A stretch of 64,000 nucleotides of DNA from Parabacteroides distasonis ATCC 8503 (GCF_000012845.1 NC_009615.1:1201501-1265500); one strand, 5' to 3'; shown: positions 45,830 to 55,775, counted from the first letter of the stretch. Program-made: numbers and translations. Notes: generated from the sequence alone by a model not told the origin.

Positions 45830-46075
45830 ATGGACAAGAAGAAAATACATGTCACGAGAGAATATGAGAAAAAGATGTCGGAGATTAGCCCTTTCGAGCT
45901 AAAGAACATCTTGATAGAGTTAGCGGATGAGAGCGCTCGTAAAAGTACGCACATCATGCTGAACGCAGGAAGGGGAAATCCAAACTGGATCAGTACGGTT
46001 CCACGGGAGGCATTCTTCCTATTAGGGCAGTTCGCCTTGGAGGAATGCCAGCGGGAAGCCGAATTGGCAGGATGA
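45830..46075 (+). pseudogene. aspD: Aspartate 4-decarboxylase, N-terminal part (frame broken)
   Basis: The 81 residues match the start of aspartate 4-decarboxylase, including LSPFELK-like ISPFELKN and the substrate-loop LNAGRGNPNW. The frame ends at a TGA at 46073-46075 directly after EAELAG. The rest of the enzyme continues in another frame from 46077. Removing one G near 46070 would fuse the parts as ...EAELADEMAGAAG..., giving about 549 residues, close to the family length. Whether this is a mutation, a sequencing error or a functional split is not known. Confidence 0.8.
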
Positions 46076-46076
46076 G

Positions 46077-47480
46077 ATGGCCGGAGCCGCAGGGGTTCCC
46101 AACCGCAAAAGGATCGCGTCTCGCTTCGTACAGTTTCTAAAGAAACATGCGCAATCTCCCGGCGCTACTTTATTGAAGGGTACCTATGAATATCTGGTCA
46201 CGGAAAAAGGTGTAGATGAGAATGAGCTTGTATATGAATGGGCGGAAGGTGTCATTGGTGATCAATATCCGGTTCCCGATCGTATCTTGAAATATACGGA
46301 AATGCTCGTGCGGGATTATTTAGACCAAGAATTATGTGACAACCGGCCCCCCGAGGGAGTATTCGACCTTTTCGCTACCGAAGGCGGAACTGCCGCCATG
46401 TGTTACATCTTCGATTCCTTGCAGCAGAATTTCTTGTTGAATAAGGGAGACAAGATCGTCCTTTTCGCTCCGGTATTCACTCCTTATATAGAGATTCCGG
46501 AACAGGCCCGTTATCTTTTTAATGTCATAGAGATAAAAGCTTTGAAGATGACAAAAGACGGCTATCACACGTGGCAATATCAAGAAAAGGATTTAGATGT
46601 CCTAAAAGATCCTAGCGTGAAAGCCGCTTTCATAACAAACCCGAGCAACCCGCCTTCATACGGATTGACAAAAGCATTGATGAATAGGATCGTTGAGATC
46701 GTACGGAACGACAATCCCAACCTTATGATTATTACGGATGACGTGTATGCGACATTTATTCCGCATTTTCGCTCGATGATGGCCGAATTACCAAAGAATA
46801 CGTTATGTGTCTATTCTTTCTCCAAATATTTCGGGGCAACCGGATGGAGATTGGCGATAATCGCTTTACATCAAGATAATATTTACGACCGGATGATCCG
46901 TGAATTGCCAAGAGATAAACAGGAGCTTCTAAAAAAACGATATAGCAGTCTATCCTTACATCCCGAGGATATCCGCTTTATTGATCGTATGGTAGCCGAT
47001 AGCCGTCAAGTAGCCTTGAATCATACGGCCGGTCTTTCCTTGCCACAACAAACACAAATGTCTCTGTTTGCGTCTTTCGCTCTATTAGATGCGGAAAATA
47101 CCTATAAGAAAAGGATGCAGGATATGATCCACGAGCGTTTACACACATTGTGGGAAAGCACCGGATTCACCTTATTAGACGACCCTTTGCGTGCGGGATA
47201 TTATAGTGAGATCGATATGCTTGTCTGGGCTAAGAAATTCTATGGGGATGATTTCGTGGAATATCTAAAAAAGAATTACGAACCTCTGGATGTCGTTTTC
47301 CGTCTGGCACAGGAAACTTCCTTGGTTTTACTGAACGGAGGAGGTTTTGATGCTCCCGAGTGGTCTATCCGCGCATCTTTAGCCAACCTTAAACGGGAAG
47401 ATTATGTCCGGATCGGAAAGGGTATCGCATCTATTTTGCATAGTTATGCCCAAAGATGGAAAGAAAGTCTCGATAAGTAG
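46077..47480 (+). CDS. aspD: Aspartate 4-decarboxylase, main part (downstream of frameshift)
   Basis: These 467 residues are the bulk of the PLP-dependent fold-type I enzyme that converts aspartate to alanine plus CO2. Visible are YPVPDRIL, FATEGGTAAMCYIFDSL, ITNPSNPPSYGL, the PLP aspartate in IITDDVYATF and the PLP lysine K250 in SFSKYFGATGWRL. It begins with an ATG one base after the stop of the N-terminal fragment, so re-initiation is conceivable. Without the N-terminal arm, with its NAGRGNPNW loop, activity is doubtful. It forms an operon with aspT and ends before a long terminator. Confidence 0.85.
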   Translation: MAGAAGVPNRKRIASRFVQFLKKHAQSPGATLLKGTYEYLVTEKGVDENELVYEWAEGVIGDQYPVPDRILKYTEMLVRDYLDQELCDNRPPEGVFDLFATEGGTAAMCYIFDSLQQNFLLNKGDKIVLFAPVFTPYIEIPEQARYLFNVIEIKALKMTKDGYHTWQYQEKDLDVLKDPSVKAAFITNPSNPPSYGLTKALMNRIVEIVRNDNPNLMIITDDVYATFIPHFRSMMAELPKNTLCVYSFSKYFGATGWRLAIIALHQDNIYDRMIRELPRDKQELLKKRYSSLSLHPEDIRFIDRMVADSRQVALNHTAGLSLPQQTQMSLFASFALLDAENTYKKRMQDMIHERLHTLWESTGFTLLDDPLRAGYYSEIDMLVWAKKFYGDDFVEYLKKNYEPLDVVFRLAQETSLVLLNGGGFDAPEWSIRASLANLKREDYVRIGKGIASILHSYAQRWKESLDK

Positions 47481-47505
47481 AAAAAACAGCTCCAAGGCTT
47501 GAACA

Positions 47506-47557
47506 AAACGGGCTAATGGTACGTTTTATTAATAAACGTGCGATTAGCCCGTTTTTC
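47506..47557 (+). terminator. Long terminator hairpin after aspD
   Basis: AAAACGGGCTAAT and ATTAGCCCGTTTTT form the outer stem; ACGTTT and AAACGT form an inner stem around TATTAAT. The T-run on the 3' side fits an intrinsic terminator. The other bases between aspD and acn (47558-47751) hold the acn promoter and no gene that I can see. Confidence 0.8.
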
Positions 47558-47709
47558 TAAGTTATCCGGGAGATTATAAATAACCTCTATAACCTCATAG
47601 AAATTATCGAACAAATTGTATTTCATTATATTATATATTTGTTGATAATAAAAACAAAGACTCATTGGCAGATGTCTTATTTATTACATTTTAGCTGGTT
47701 ATAGATAAA

Positions 47710-47717
47710 TATATTTG
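47710..47717 (+). promoter_or_regulatory. Candidate -7 box for acn-icd-gltA
   Basis: TATATTTG matches TAnnTTTG, 34 bp before the aconitase ATG. A TTTAG at 47689-47693 lies at about the spacing expected of a -33 element. Confidence 0.5.
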
Positions 47718-47751
47718 CGAAAAGGCTTACAATAAAAAACGAATATGAATT

Positions 47752-50001
47752 ATGGTGTACGACATTGACATGCTTAGAAATTTCTATGCGAATTTCCCCA
47801 GAAGAGTGGACACAGCCCGCGAACGTATCGGTGGTCGCCCGATGACCTTGGCCGAGAAAATCTTATATGCGCATCTATACGATGAAAGCTCGACTCGCCT
47901 TTTCAAAAGAGGTGAGGATTATGTGAATTTCCGTCCCGACCGTGTGGCTATGCAAGATGCCACCGCTCAGATGGCGCTTTTACAATTCATGAACGCCGGA
48001 AAAGAAAAATCCGCAGTACCGGCTACCGTGCATTGCGACCATTTGATCCAAGCGAATATGGGAGCCAAAACGGATATCGATACGGCTACCAAGAGCAATA
48101 GCGAGGTCTATGATTTCTTGAAATCGGTCTCCGATAAATATGGAATCGGTTTTTGGAAACCCGGAGCAGGCATTATCCATCAAGTGGTATTGGAAAATTA
48201 TGCGTTTCCCGGCGGTATGATGGTAGGAACTGATTCACATACCCCGAATGCCGGAGGACTTGGAATGGTCGCTATCGGAGTAGGAGGAGCCGATGCCGTG
48301 GATGTCATGACCGGAATGGAATGGGAACTGAAGATGCCGAAACTAATTGGTGTTAAGTTAACTGGTAGTTTGAATGGTTGGGCCTCGCCGAAGGACGTGA
48401 TTCTTAAGCTAGCGGGCATCTTAACCGTAAAAGGTGGAACGAACGCTATCATCGAATATTTCGGTCCGGGCACCGCCTCAATCTCAGCGACCGGAAAAGC
48501 TACGATCTGTAATATGGGTGCCGAGGTAGGAGCGACTACTTCCTTATTCCCATTCGATAATACAATGGCTCAATATCTTCGTGCCACGGGACGTGACGAG
48601 GTAGCGAGCTGGGCCGAAGCTATCGGTGAATATCTGGAAGCGGATATGGACGTTCGTGCCGAGCCAGATAAGTTTTACGATCGTGTAATCGTTATTAACC
48701 TTTCCGAATTGGAGCCGCATATCAACGGTCCGTTCACGCCGGATGCAGCTACGCCTATCTCGGAGTTTGCCGCAAAAGTAAAAGCGAATGGCTATCCCCG
48801 AAAGATGGAGGTCGGATTAATCGGTTCCTGTACCAACTCTTCTTATCAAGATCTAAGCCGTGCGGCATCTATTGCTCGCCAAGCTTATGAGGATAAAATA
48901 CCGGTAGCGGCACCCTTGATCATCAACCCGGGTTCCGAGCAAATCCGTTATACGGCAGAAAGAGATGGTATTATCGGTGATTTTGAACGGATTGGCGCAA
49001 CCATTATGGCGAATGCCTGTGGTCCTTGTATCGGACAATGGAAACGTCATACGGATGATAATACCCGTAAGAATTCGATCGTTACTTCATTCAATCGTAA
49101 CTTCGCTAAACGTGCGGACGGTAATCCGAATACACATGCTTTTGTCGCTTCTCCGGAACTGACACTGGCCTTGACCATCGCAGGTGATCTATGTTTCAAT
49201 CCTTTGACCGATACCTTGAAGACAGAGGATGGTAAGGTTGTGAAACTGAAAGAACCGAAAGGCTCGGATTTTCCGCCGAAAGGTTTCGAGGTAAAGGATA
49301 ACGGCTATCTGGCACCTACGGGTAAGAACGTAGTGGTGAACATCGATCCGGAATCCAACCGCCTACAAGCATTAAAGCCTTTCGCTCCTTGGAATGGAGA
49401 GGATTTCACGGATATGCCCCTTCTTATCAAGGCTGAAGGTAAATGTACGACGGATCATATCTCGATGGCCGGTCCATGGTTACGTTTCCGTGGGCATTTG
49501 GAAAATATATCGGATAATATGTTGATGGGAGCCGTAAACGCTTTCAACGGGAAGACAAACTCTGTATTGAATCAACTGAACAATGAATATGAAGCAGTTT
49601 CTGCCGTAGCGAAACAATACAAGGCAAATAGTATTTCCTCGATCGTCGTAGCGGAAGAAAACTACGGTGAAGGCTCTTCCCGGGAACATGCAGCCATGGA
49701 GCCCCGCTTCCTAAATGTAAAAGTGATCCTAGCCAAGAGTTTCGCCCGTATCCACGAGACAAACTTGAAGAAACAAGGAATGTTAGCACTGACTTTTGCC
49801 AATAAGGAGGATTACAGCAAGATCCGCGAGAATGACCATATCTCGATCATCGGATTGAAAGATTTTCAGCCGGGCAAACCGTTGACGGCCGTTCTTCTTC
49901 ATGCGGATGGTACGCAAGAATCATTCCCGGTTAACCATACGTATAATGATTTACAAATTAAATGGTTCAAGGCGGGTTCCGCTTTAAATACAGCTCACTA
50001 A
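47752..50001 (+). CDS. acn: Aconitate hydratase
   Basis: This 749-residue cytosolic [4Fe-4S] enzyme interconverts citrate and isocitrate. The cluster cysteines are in [10 protein letters not shown] and [11 protein letters not shown], and the active-site runs [33 protein letters not shown] and [15 protein letters not shown] are present. Length and order match the mitochondrial-type aconitase used by Bacteroidetes. It opens an operon with icd (24 bp) and gltA (2 bp), which together turn oxaloacetate and acetyl-CoA into 2-oxoglutarate. Confidence 0.95.
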   Translation: MVYDIDMLRNFYANFPRRVDTARERIGGRPMTLAEKILYAHLYDESSTRLFKRGEDYVNFRPDRVAMQDATAQMALLQFMNAGKEKSAVPATVHCDHLIQANMGAKTDIDTATKSNSEVYDFLKSVSDKYGIGFWKPGAGIIHQVVLENYAFPGGMMVGTDSHTPNAGGLGMVAIGVGGADAVDVMTGMEWELKMPKLIGVKLTGSLNGWASPKDVILKLAGILTVKGGTNAIIEYFGPGTASISATGKATICNMGAEVGATTSLFPFDNTMAQYLRATGRDEVASWAEAIGEYLEADMDVRAEPDKFYDRVIVINLSELEPHINGPFTPDAATPISEFAAKVKANGYPRKMEVGLIGSCTNSSYQDLSRAASIARQAYEDKIPVAAPLIINPGSEQIRYTAERDGIIGDFERIGATIMANACGPCIGQWKRHTDDNTRKNSIVTSFNRNFAKRADGNPNTHAFVASPELTLALTIAGDLCFNPLTDTLKTEDGKVVKLKEPKGSDFPPKGFEVKDNGYLAPTGKNVVVNIDPESNRLQALKPFAPWNGEDFTDMPLLIKAEGKCTTDHISMAGPWLRFRGHLENISDNMLMGAVNAFNGKTNSVLNQLNNEYEAVSAVAKQYKANSISSIVVAEENYGEGSSREHAAMEPRFLNVKVILAKSFARIHETNLKKQGMLALTFANKEDYSKIRENDHISIIGLKDFQPGKPLTAVLLHADGTQESFPVNHTYNDLQIKWFKAGSALNTAH

Positions 50002-50025
50002 GACAAACAAAAAAATCTTGATATC

Positions 50026-51303
50026 ATGAGTAAGATAACAAAGAAAGGTAATCATATTTTCGTTCCGGATCACGTGACGATCCCTTATATTGAAGGAGAT
50101 GGCGTGGGGCATGAGATCACTCCCGTTAGCCAAAAGATAGTAAACGCTGCCATCAAGCAAGCTTACAACGGAACCCGTTCCATTGAATGGAAAGAGGTCT
50201 TAGCCGGTGAAAAGGCGTTTAAGCAAACCGGAAGTTGGCTTCCCGATGAGACTATGGAAGCATTCCGTGAATACATCGTCGGTATTAAGGGACCGTTGAC
50301 AACTCCGATTGGTGGAGGTATCCGTTCATTAAATGTGGCCCTCCGTCAGACGTTGGATTTATATGTTTGTCTCCGTCCGGTACGTTGGTTTAAAGGAGTC
50401 GTATCTCCGGTAAAGGAGCCGCAAAAAGTGAATATGTATATCTTCCGTGAGAATACGGAAGATATCTATGCCGGAATCGAATGGCAACAAGGGACTCCGG
50501 AGGCACAAAAGTTATTGAAGTTCCTCACCGAGGAAATGGGAGTGAAGAAAATACGTTTCCCGGAAACTTCCTCTTTCGGCATCAAGCCGGTTTCTGTGGA
50601 AGGTACGGAGCGTCTGGTGCGTGCCGCTATCGAATACGCGATATTGCATCAGTTACCGAGCGTGACTTTGGTACACAAAGGTAACATCATGAAATTCACG
50701 GAAGGTGGTTTCAAACTATGGGGATACGCTTTAGCGGAACGGGAGTTTGCGGATTTCACTTTCACATGGCCTCAATATGAGAAGATCAAGAAAGAGCAAG
50801 GCGAGGAAGCGGCCAATACCGCCTTAGTGGAAGCTTCAAAGGCCGGTAAAATCATTATCAAGGATGTCATAGCCGATGCTTTCTTGCAAAACACTCTATT
50901 AATTCCGGAAGAATATTCCGTGATCGCTACCTTGAACCTGAACGGCGATTATATCTCCGATCAATTAGCGGCGATGGTAGGTGGCATTGGCATTGCTCCC
51001 GGCGCTAATATCAACTATAACAGTGGTCATGCGATCTTCGAGGCAACACATGGAACCGCTCCGAATATCGCGGGAAAGAATCTCGTAAACCCCTCTTCCT
51101 TATTATTATCATCCGTGATGATGCTGGAATATATGGGATGGAGTGATGCGGCTAACCTGATTACATCTGCTATGGAGCAAGCTTTCTCCGCTGGAGAGGC
51201 CACTCATGACTTGGCTCGTTTTATGCCGAACGGCAAATCTCTCGGCACCAAAGAATTTGGTGATCGTATCATCTCTATTATCGAAACAATTAAATTAGTA
51301 TAG
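50026..51303 (+). CDS. icd: Isocitrate dehydrogenase, probably NADP-dependent
   Basis: This 425-residue enzyme oxidatively decarboxylates isocitrate to 2-oxoglutarate. It has [13 protein letters not shown], the substrate-binding region of the E. coli-type enzyme ([30 protein letters not shown]), the catalytic [15 protein letters not shown] and [14 protein letters not shown] for Mg binding. [13 protein letters not shown] follows as part of the NADP site. The form is the homodimeric bacterial ICDH. It is the middle gene of acn-icd-gltA. Confidence 0.95.
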   Translation: MSKITKKGNHIFVPDHVTIPYIEGDGVGHEITPVSQKIVNAAIKQAYNGTRSIEWKEVLAGEKAFKQTGSWLPDETMEAFREYIVGIKGPLTTPIGGGIRSLNVALRQTLDLYVCLRPVRWFKGVVSPVKEPQKVNMYIFRENTEDIYAGIEWQQGTPEAQKLLKFLTEEMGVKKIRFPETSSFGIKPVSVEGTERLVRAAIEYAILHQLPSVTLVHKGNIMKFTEGGFKLWGYALAEREFADFTFTWPQYEKIKKEQGEEAANTALVEASKAGKIIIKDVIADAFLQNTLLIPEEYSVIATLNLNGDYISDQLAAMVGGIGIAPGANINYNSGHAIFEATHGTAPNIAGKNLVNPSSLLLSSVMMLEYMGWSDAANLITSAMEQAFSAGEATHDLARFMPNGKSLGTKEFGDRIISIIETIKLV

Positions 51304-51305
51304 TC

Positions 51306-52652
51306 ATGTTGAAGAAAGAATATTTAATTTACAAATTGTCCGAGGCTGCCAGAGAGGCTTGCAAGATTGACAACGAACTTTTCCCGATGTATAATGTGAA
51401 ACGTGGCCTTCGTAACGAGGATGGTAGCGGCGTGTTAGTAGGATTGACCCAAGTCGGTAATGTAGTAGGATACGAACGCTTGCCAGAGGGCGGTCTTAAA
51501 GCGATCCCCGGTAAGTTATTCTATAGAGGTTACGACGTAGAGGATTTAGCGCATGATTTCATCAAGGAAAAACGGTTCGGTTTTGAGGAAGTGGCTTATT
51601 TATTACTTTCTGGTAAACTCCCCGATAAAGAGGAATTATCAGCCTTTAAAGAACTGTTGAACGATAATATGCCCTTGGAGCAAAAGACCAAGATGAATAT
51701 TCTGGATCTGGAAGGACAGAACATCATGAATATATTGGCTCGTAGCGTATTGGAGATGTATACCTTCGACGCAAACCCGGACGACACCTCCCGAGATAAC
51801 TTAATGCGCCAATCTATTGAATTGATCTCTAAGTTCCCGACGATTATCGCTTATGCCTACAATATTTATCGTCATAGCACACAGGGGCGTTCTTTACACA
51901 TCCGTCATCCGCACGAGAACTTATCGATCGCAGAAAATTTCCTTCACATGCTGAAACGTGATTTCACGGATCTGGACGCACGTACGTTGGATTTGCTCTT
52001 GGTATTGCAAGCAGAACATGGTGGTGGTAATAACTCTACGTTCACGGTACGCGTCACTAGTTCTACGGGAACGGATACGTACTCATCTATCGCAGCTGGT
52101 ATCGGCTCATTGAAAGGCCCGTTGCACGGAGGTGCCAATATTCAGGTAGTAGATATGTTCCATCATTTGAAAGAGAATATCGCGGATTGGAAGAACGTGG
52201 ACGAGATCGATACTTATTTCATGCGGATGCTTAACAAAGAGGCTTATAACAAGACAGGCTTGATTTATGGTATCGGCCATGCGGTCTATACGATTTCCGA
52301 TCCCCGTGCGGTTGTATTAAAGGAACTAGCTCGTGATCTGGCAAAAGAGAAAGGTCGCTCTGAGGAATTCGCCTTCCTTGAGTTATTAGAGGAAAGAGCG
52401 ATCGAATGTTTCGCCAAGCATAAAGGAACTAAGAAAAGGGTTTCCTCGAACGTGGACTTCTATTCCGGATTCGTTTATGAGATGATCGGTTTGCCACAGG
52501 AAATCTATACGCCTTTATTCGCCATGGCCCGAATCGTGGGTTGGACCGCTCACCGTATCGAGGAGTTGAACTTTGACGGAAAACGCATCATCCGTCCGGC
52601 TTACAAGAACGTTTTGGACGATAGGGAATATATCTCAATCAACGAGCGATAA
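51306..52652 (+). CDS. gltA: Citrate synthase
   Basis: This 448-residue enzyme condenses oxaloacetate with acetyl-CoA. Recognisable are LFYRGYDVEDLA, FEEVAYLLLSGKLP, the catalytic His in LQAEHGGGNNSTFTVR, SLKGPLHGGAN, the second His in GIGHAVYTISDPRA and the Asp in SSNVDFYSGFVY. The start codon is 2 bp after the icd stop. Together with acn and icd it forms the oxidative branch feeding glutamate synthesis in organisms that often run an incomplete cycle. Confidence 0.95.
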   Translation: MLKKEYLIYKLSEAAREACKIDNELFPMYNVKRGLRNEDGSGVLVGLTQVGNVVGYERLPEGGLKAIPGKLFYRGYDVEDLAHDFIKEKRFGFEEVAYLLLSGKLPDKEELSAFKELLNDNMPLEQKTKMNILDLEGQNIMNILARSVLEMYTFDANPDDTSRDNLMRQSIELISKFPTIIAYAYNIYRHSTQGRSLHIRHPHENLSIAENFLHMLKRDFTDLDARTLDLLLVLQAEHGGGNNSTFTVRVTSSTGTDTYSSIAAGIGSLKGPLHGGANIQVVDMFHHLKENIADWKNVDEIDTYFMRMLNKEAYNKTGLIYGIGHAVYTISDPRAVVLKELARDLAKEKGRSEEFAFLELLEERAIECFAKHKGTKKRVSSNVDFYSGFVYEMIGLPQEIYTPLFAMARIVGWTAHRIEELNFDGKRIIRPAYKNVLDDREYISINER

Positions 52653-52657
52653 CACTA

Positions 52658-52726
52658 AAAAAATCATAGTTATGTTTTCTTTCATTCATAGTTATAAGTT
52701 GAAGGATTCATAACTATGATTTTTTA
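52658..52726. repeat. Three 22-bp repeats that also form a terminator-like hairpin
   Basis: Units start at 52661, 52683 and 52705; each carries TCATA(G/A)(T/C)TAT at the same offset, with palindromic core CATARYTATG. The first and third are complementary over 17 bp (52658-52674 with 52709-52725), with A-run and T-run ends, so the whole can act as a bidirectional terminator after gltA, with the middle unit as competing arm in the loop. Confidence 0.75.
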
Positions 52727-52764
52727 GCATGCTCAGGCTTATAATAAGATCCTACATAAAACCC

Positions 52765-53040
52765 TTAAAATGTAAATTTCTCAAGTTTCATCGCACCTAA
52801 TCCTTGCAATTTAGGAACCAACGTTACGAAATGCTCCGCTTTTTCGTGACCTGATAAGGATTCAGCGTCTTTCCACGTCTCACAAATCATCAATACATCA
52901 CTACGGGTAGCGCTCTCGAAAATATCATAAGCAATACAGCCATTGTCTTTCAAAGACTTTTCAACCAATTCTTTCGCAGTCTCCAATGCGGCGGGACGAT
53001 TCTCCTCACTTACTTGAATAAATACATTTAGTCTAATCAT
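52765..53040 (-). CDS. Antibiotic biosynthesis monooxygenase (ABM) domain protein
   Basis: This 91-residue dimeric ferredoxin-like protein belongs to the ABM/YgiN family. It has IRLNVFIQV at the start, NGCIAYDIFESATRSDVLMICETWKD in the middle and HEKAEHFVTLVPKL after it. Members are small quinol monooxygenases or stress proteins; substrate is unknown. I take the ATG at 53040 (MIRLNV), the normal family start; a further in-frame ATG lies at 53046. It is read divergently from the gtrA-like gene. Confidence 0.85.
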   Translation of the reverse strand: MIRLNVFIQVSEENRPAALETAKELVEKSLKDNGCIAYDIFESATRSDVLMICETWKDAESLSGHEKAEHFVTLVPKLQGLGAMKLEKFTF

Positions 53041-53075
53041 ACTCATAATTGTTTTAAGAATGTTACATACTTGAT

Positions 53076-53116
53076 CAAAAGTACAGCACAAATATAGAAA
53101 TAAACCCGTATATTTG
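53076..53116. promoter_or_regulatory. Divergent -7 boxes for the ABM and GtrA-like genes
   Basis: On the minus strand TACTTTTG (53076-53083) and on the plus strand TATATTTG (53109-53116) both match TAnnTTTG and face away from each other towards the two divergent genes. A second minus-strand match, TATATTTG, lies at 53089-53096. Confidence 0.4.
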
Positions 53117-53141
53117 TCATTCGAAACGTATAATTAACAGC

Positions 53142-53522
53142 ATGAAGGAATCTGTTCGTATTCTTCGTTTCGCCATTGTAGGTTCTTCTAACGCTTTGAT
53201 CACCGCATTGGTAATCTGGATATTAATGGATATTCTGGATTGTAATTACTTGTGGTCGAACATGGCTGGATATGTGGCTGCCTTGGTGAATAACTTCTTT
53301 TGGAGTAAATACTGGGTATTTTCTTCCGGGAAAGGTAATTTCTGGAAGGAGATTCCTTTATTCCTAATCGCTTTTGGTTGCGCTTACGCTACTCAATTCA
53401 TATTCTTGCTTTTAATGGTGGAGGTGATCGATCTAAATGAATATTTGGGTCAGTTCCTTGGACTTTTCGTTTACGGAGCCGTTAATTTTATGATGAATAA
53501 GAGGCTTACTTTTAAGAGCTAG
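53142..53522 (+). CDS. GtrA-like membrane protein
   Basis: This 126-residue protein has four predicted transmembrane helices and the GtrA signature: RFAIVGSSNALITALVIW, AGYVAALVNNFFWSKYWVF and AVNFMMNKRLTFK. GtrA proteins help flip bactoprenyl-linked sugars or otherwise assist surface glycan modification. No glycosyltransferase is adjacent, so its partner is not apparent. The gene is followed by a 22-bp repeat array. Confidence 0.88.
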   Translation: MKESVRILRFAIVGSSNALITALVIWILMDILDCNYLWSNMAGYVAALVNNFFWSKYWVFSSGKGNFWKEIPLFLIAFGCAYATQFIFLLLMVEVIDLNEYLGQFLGLFVYGAVNFMMNKRLTFKS

Positions 53523-53564
53523 AATCCGATAAATCGTATCAAAGGAAGTGGTATAGTACGCCAT

Positions 53565-53652
53565 TAGTGGTGAAGGTCAACGCGACTACTCGCATAAGCC
53601 TTCACCACTAATGGCGTTGACCATCGGGACTAGTCGCGTGAGCCATCGAGAC
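53565..53652. repeat. Four tandem 22-bp repeats with interleaved inverted pairing
   Basis: Units start at 53565, 53587, 53609 and 53631, each beginning TA and mostly ending GAC. CCATTAGTGGTGAAGG (53561-53576) is exactly complementary to 53599-53614. GGTCAACGC (53575-53583) pairs with GCGTTGACC (53614-53622), and CGCGACTA near 53581 pairs with TAGTCGCG near 53631. The order is again interleaved. Reverse complements of units 2-4 align with unit 1, so units look quasi-palindromic. Degenerate units may extend on both sides (from about 53548 and to 53674). Confidence 0.75.
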
Positions 53653-53669
53653 ATAATCGTGCTGAATCG

Positions 53670-55328
53670 CTAACGGGTAAGGCTCGTAAACTGCTTCCCG
53701 AGTCTGTAAAGATAGAAAGCTAGATGCGTAAAAGCGAATACGAATGAGATAATCAATAAGACTTTGCTCTCGCCCCATCCCACGGTTTGCTGGTGCCAAA
53801 GCCCCGTAATCACGCAAAGCACGGATAGGGTAATACCGATCATATCCAATGTGGTCTGTCCCGAGCGATGTTTCTGCATATGTTCCAGTTTGCTATGTTT
53901 GATTCCATAGCAGACATATATATCCAGACCGATTAACATCCATAATACCAAACGAATCCATGTATCAGCCGGGAGAAAAAGCATCATCACCAGACAAGTT
54001 ATGATACCGGCGATAGGCACGAACGGAACCAACGGGGTCTTGAAAGACCGGGGAGCGTCCGGCATTGTCTTACGGACAATCAATACCCCGGCGCAAACTA
54101 GCGTAAAAGCGAACAAAGTCCCGATACTACACATCTCGCCCGCTACGCTCGCCGGAACGAAAGCAGCCAATGTACCGACCAATAACATAAACAGGAAATT
54201 ACTTCGTGCCGGCGTGCGGAATTTCTCATGGATATGGGAAAATAGGGGAGGGAGCAGCCCATCCCGGCTCATACTCAAGAATACACGGCTCTGTCCTAAT
54301 AACGTTACCATGATAACCGAGCAATACCCCAGTAAAATAGCTATTACGATCGCCCGATTCATCCAAGGGTAATCCGGACGAATCACACCAGAAGCATCCA
54401 TTTGTCCCATATGATCGATAGCTATTGCCACAGGAGCGATTCCATTCTGGCCAGCAAAAGCGGAGTAATGTACGACTCCGGTCATCACGTGGGCAAACAG
54501 CATATATAATATAGTACAAACCACCAATGACATCAAGATCCCGATCGGCATATCCCGTTTCGGGTTCTTGGTTTCCTGCGCTGCCGTACTTACAGCGTCG
54601 AAACCGAGGAAAGCAAAGAATACGATAGCCGCCCCTCGTAGGATACCGGAAAATCCGAACTCGCCTAGAGTCCCTGTATTAGTGGGGATATAAGGCGTAT
54701 AATTCTCCATACGGATATATTTCCATCCCAAGACTACGAACACCAAGACTACGGAGACTTTCAAGAATACGATGATCCCATTAAAGATAGAACTGCCTTC
54801 CGTTCCTCGTATCAACAAGATACTCATTAACACCACGATCACGAAAGCCGGGATATTCACGATACCGCCATCCCAAGGGCAAGCTGTCAAGGCTTGCGGT
54901 AAATGTACTCCGAATCCTTCCAGAAAAACGACCAAATACCGACTCCAACTTATGCTAACGGTCGTAGCGGCCACGCAGTACTCGAGCACCAAATCCCAAC
55001 CGATAATCCAAGCGACCAACTCACCCATCGTGGCATACGAGTAGGTATATGCGCTACCTGCCACCGGGATCATGGATGCGAACTCGGCGTAACATAACCC
55101 GGCGAAACAACAGCCCAAGGCGGCGATAGCGAAAGATAAAGTAATGGCAGGCCCCGTATACCCGGCGGCCACCGCACCCGTAATGGAGAACAATCCGGCA
55201 CCGATAATAACACCGACACCTAAGGCAATCAAACTCCACGGGCCAAGGATACGCTTCAGCGATTTACTGCCCGAATCATTTGCCTCGGTCATCAAATCCG
55301 CTAAAGGCTTCTTAATAAATAAACCCAT
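53670..55328 (-). CDS. APC-family amino acid permease
   Basis: This 552-residue inner-membrane transporter has 12 or more predicted helices. It has the APC signature in helix 1 (LIALGVGVIIGAGLFSITG), GPAITLSFAIAALGC, the cationic amino acid transporter-type YAEFASMIPVAGSAYTYSY and FFAFLGFDAVSTAAQETKNPKRDMP. These resemble the CAT/YfnA group, which moves amino acids with protons. Substrate cannot be fixed from sequence. The stop codon lies in or next to the flanking 22-bp repeat array. Confidence 0.92.
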   Translation of the reverse strand: MGLFIKKPLADLMTEANDSGSKSLKRILGPWSLIALGVGVIIGAGLFSITGAVAAGYTGPAITLSFAIAALGCCFAGLCYAEFASMIPVAGSAYTYSYATMGELVAWIIGWDLVLEYCVAATTVSISWSRYLVVFLEGFGVHLPQALTACPWDGGIVNIPAFVIVVLMSILLIRGTEGSSIFNGIIVFLKVSVVLVFVVLGWKYIRMENYTPYIPTNTGTLGEFGFSGILRGAAIVFFAFLGFDAVSTAAQETKNPKRDMPIGILMSLVVCTILYMLFAHVMTGVVHYSAFAGQNGIAPVAIAIDHMGQMDASGVIRPDYPWMNRAIVIAILLGYCSVIMVTLLGQSRVFLSMSRDGLLPPLFSHIHEKFRTPARSNFLFMLLVGTLAAFVPASVAGEMCSIGTLFAFTLVCAGVLIVRKTMPDAPRSFKTPLVPFVPIAGIITCLVMMLFLPADTWIRLVLWMLIGLDIYVCYGIKHSKLEHMQKHRSGQTTLDMIGITLSVLCVITGLWHQQTVGWGESKVLLIISFVFAFTHLAFYLYRLGKQFTSLTR

Positions 55329-55359
55329 CTGTATAGATTAAAAAATTAGTAATTGGGCG

Positions 55360-55367
55360 CAAAGGTA
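55360..55367 (-). promoter_or_regulatory. Candidate -7 box for the APC permease
   Basis: On the minus strand TACCTTTG matches TAnnTTTG, 31 bp before the permease ATG. A TTTTC lies at about the -33 position. Confidence 0.4.
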
Positions 55368-55442
55368 GGAATTTTTATTATGTTTGCCGAAAAGTAAAAG
55401 CAAGGACAGAAACAAACAAGAAAATAAACTGACAACTAAATA

Positions 55443-55775
55443 ATGAAACAATTGATAGCCTGTTGCGGATTAGATTGCGAAAGTTGCGATGCCCGCATAG
55501 CCACAGTTAAGAATGATGATGAGCTAAGAGAAAAAACCGCCCAAAAGTGGAGCGCCATGAACAATGCGCCCGAAATTACAGCCGCAACTATAAACTGTAT
55601 GGGGTGTCGTGCGGACGGAGTGAAATTTGCGTATTGCAGTGATTATTGTGAAATACGCAAATGTGTATCCGGAAAAGGCTTTAATACATGTGGCGATTGT
55701 GATGAATTAGATAGTTGCCAGATAGTCGGCGCAGTCCTTCAGCATGCTCCCGGCGCAAGAGAAAATCTAATGTAG
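55443..55775 (+). CDS. DUF3795-type cysteine-rich protein
   Basis: This 110-residue protein has 13 cysteines: ACCGLDCESCDA at the N-terminus, NCMGCRADG in the middle, then YCSDYCEIRKC and TCGDCDELDSC. This is the DUF3795 pattern, presumed to bind metal or an Fe-S cluster. No function is known. It is a single gene between the divergent APC permease and the convergent SDR gene. Confidence 0.85.
   Translation: MKQLIACCGLDCESCDARIATVKNDDELREKTAQKWSAMNNAPEITAATINCMGCRADGVKFAYCSDYCEIRKCVSGKGFNTCGDCDELDSCQIVGAVLQHAPGARENLM

Noticed and set aside
47572..47660. Possible small gene or regulatory RNA between aspD and acn
   Set aside because: AT-rich sequence without start plus coding bias or strong hairpin after the aspD terminator; nothing beyond the acn promoter could be supported.
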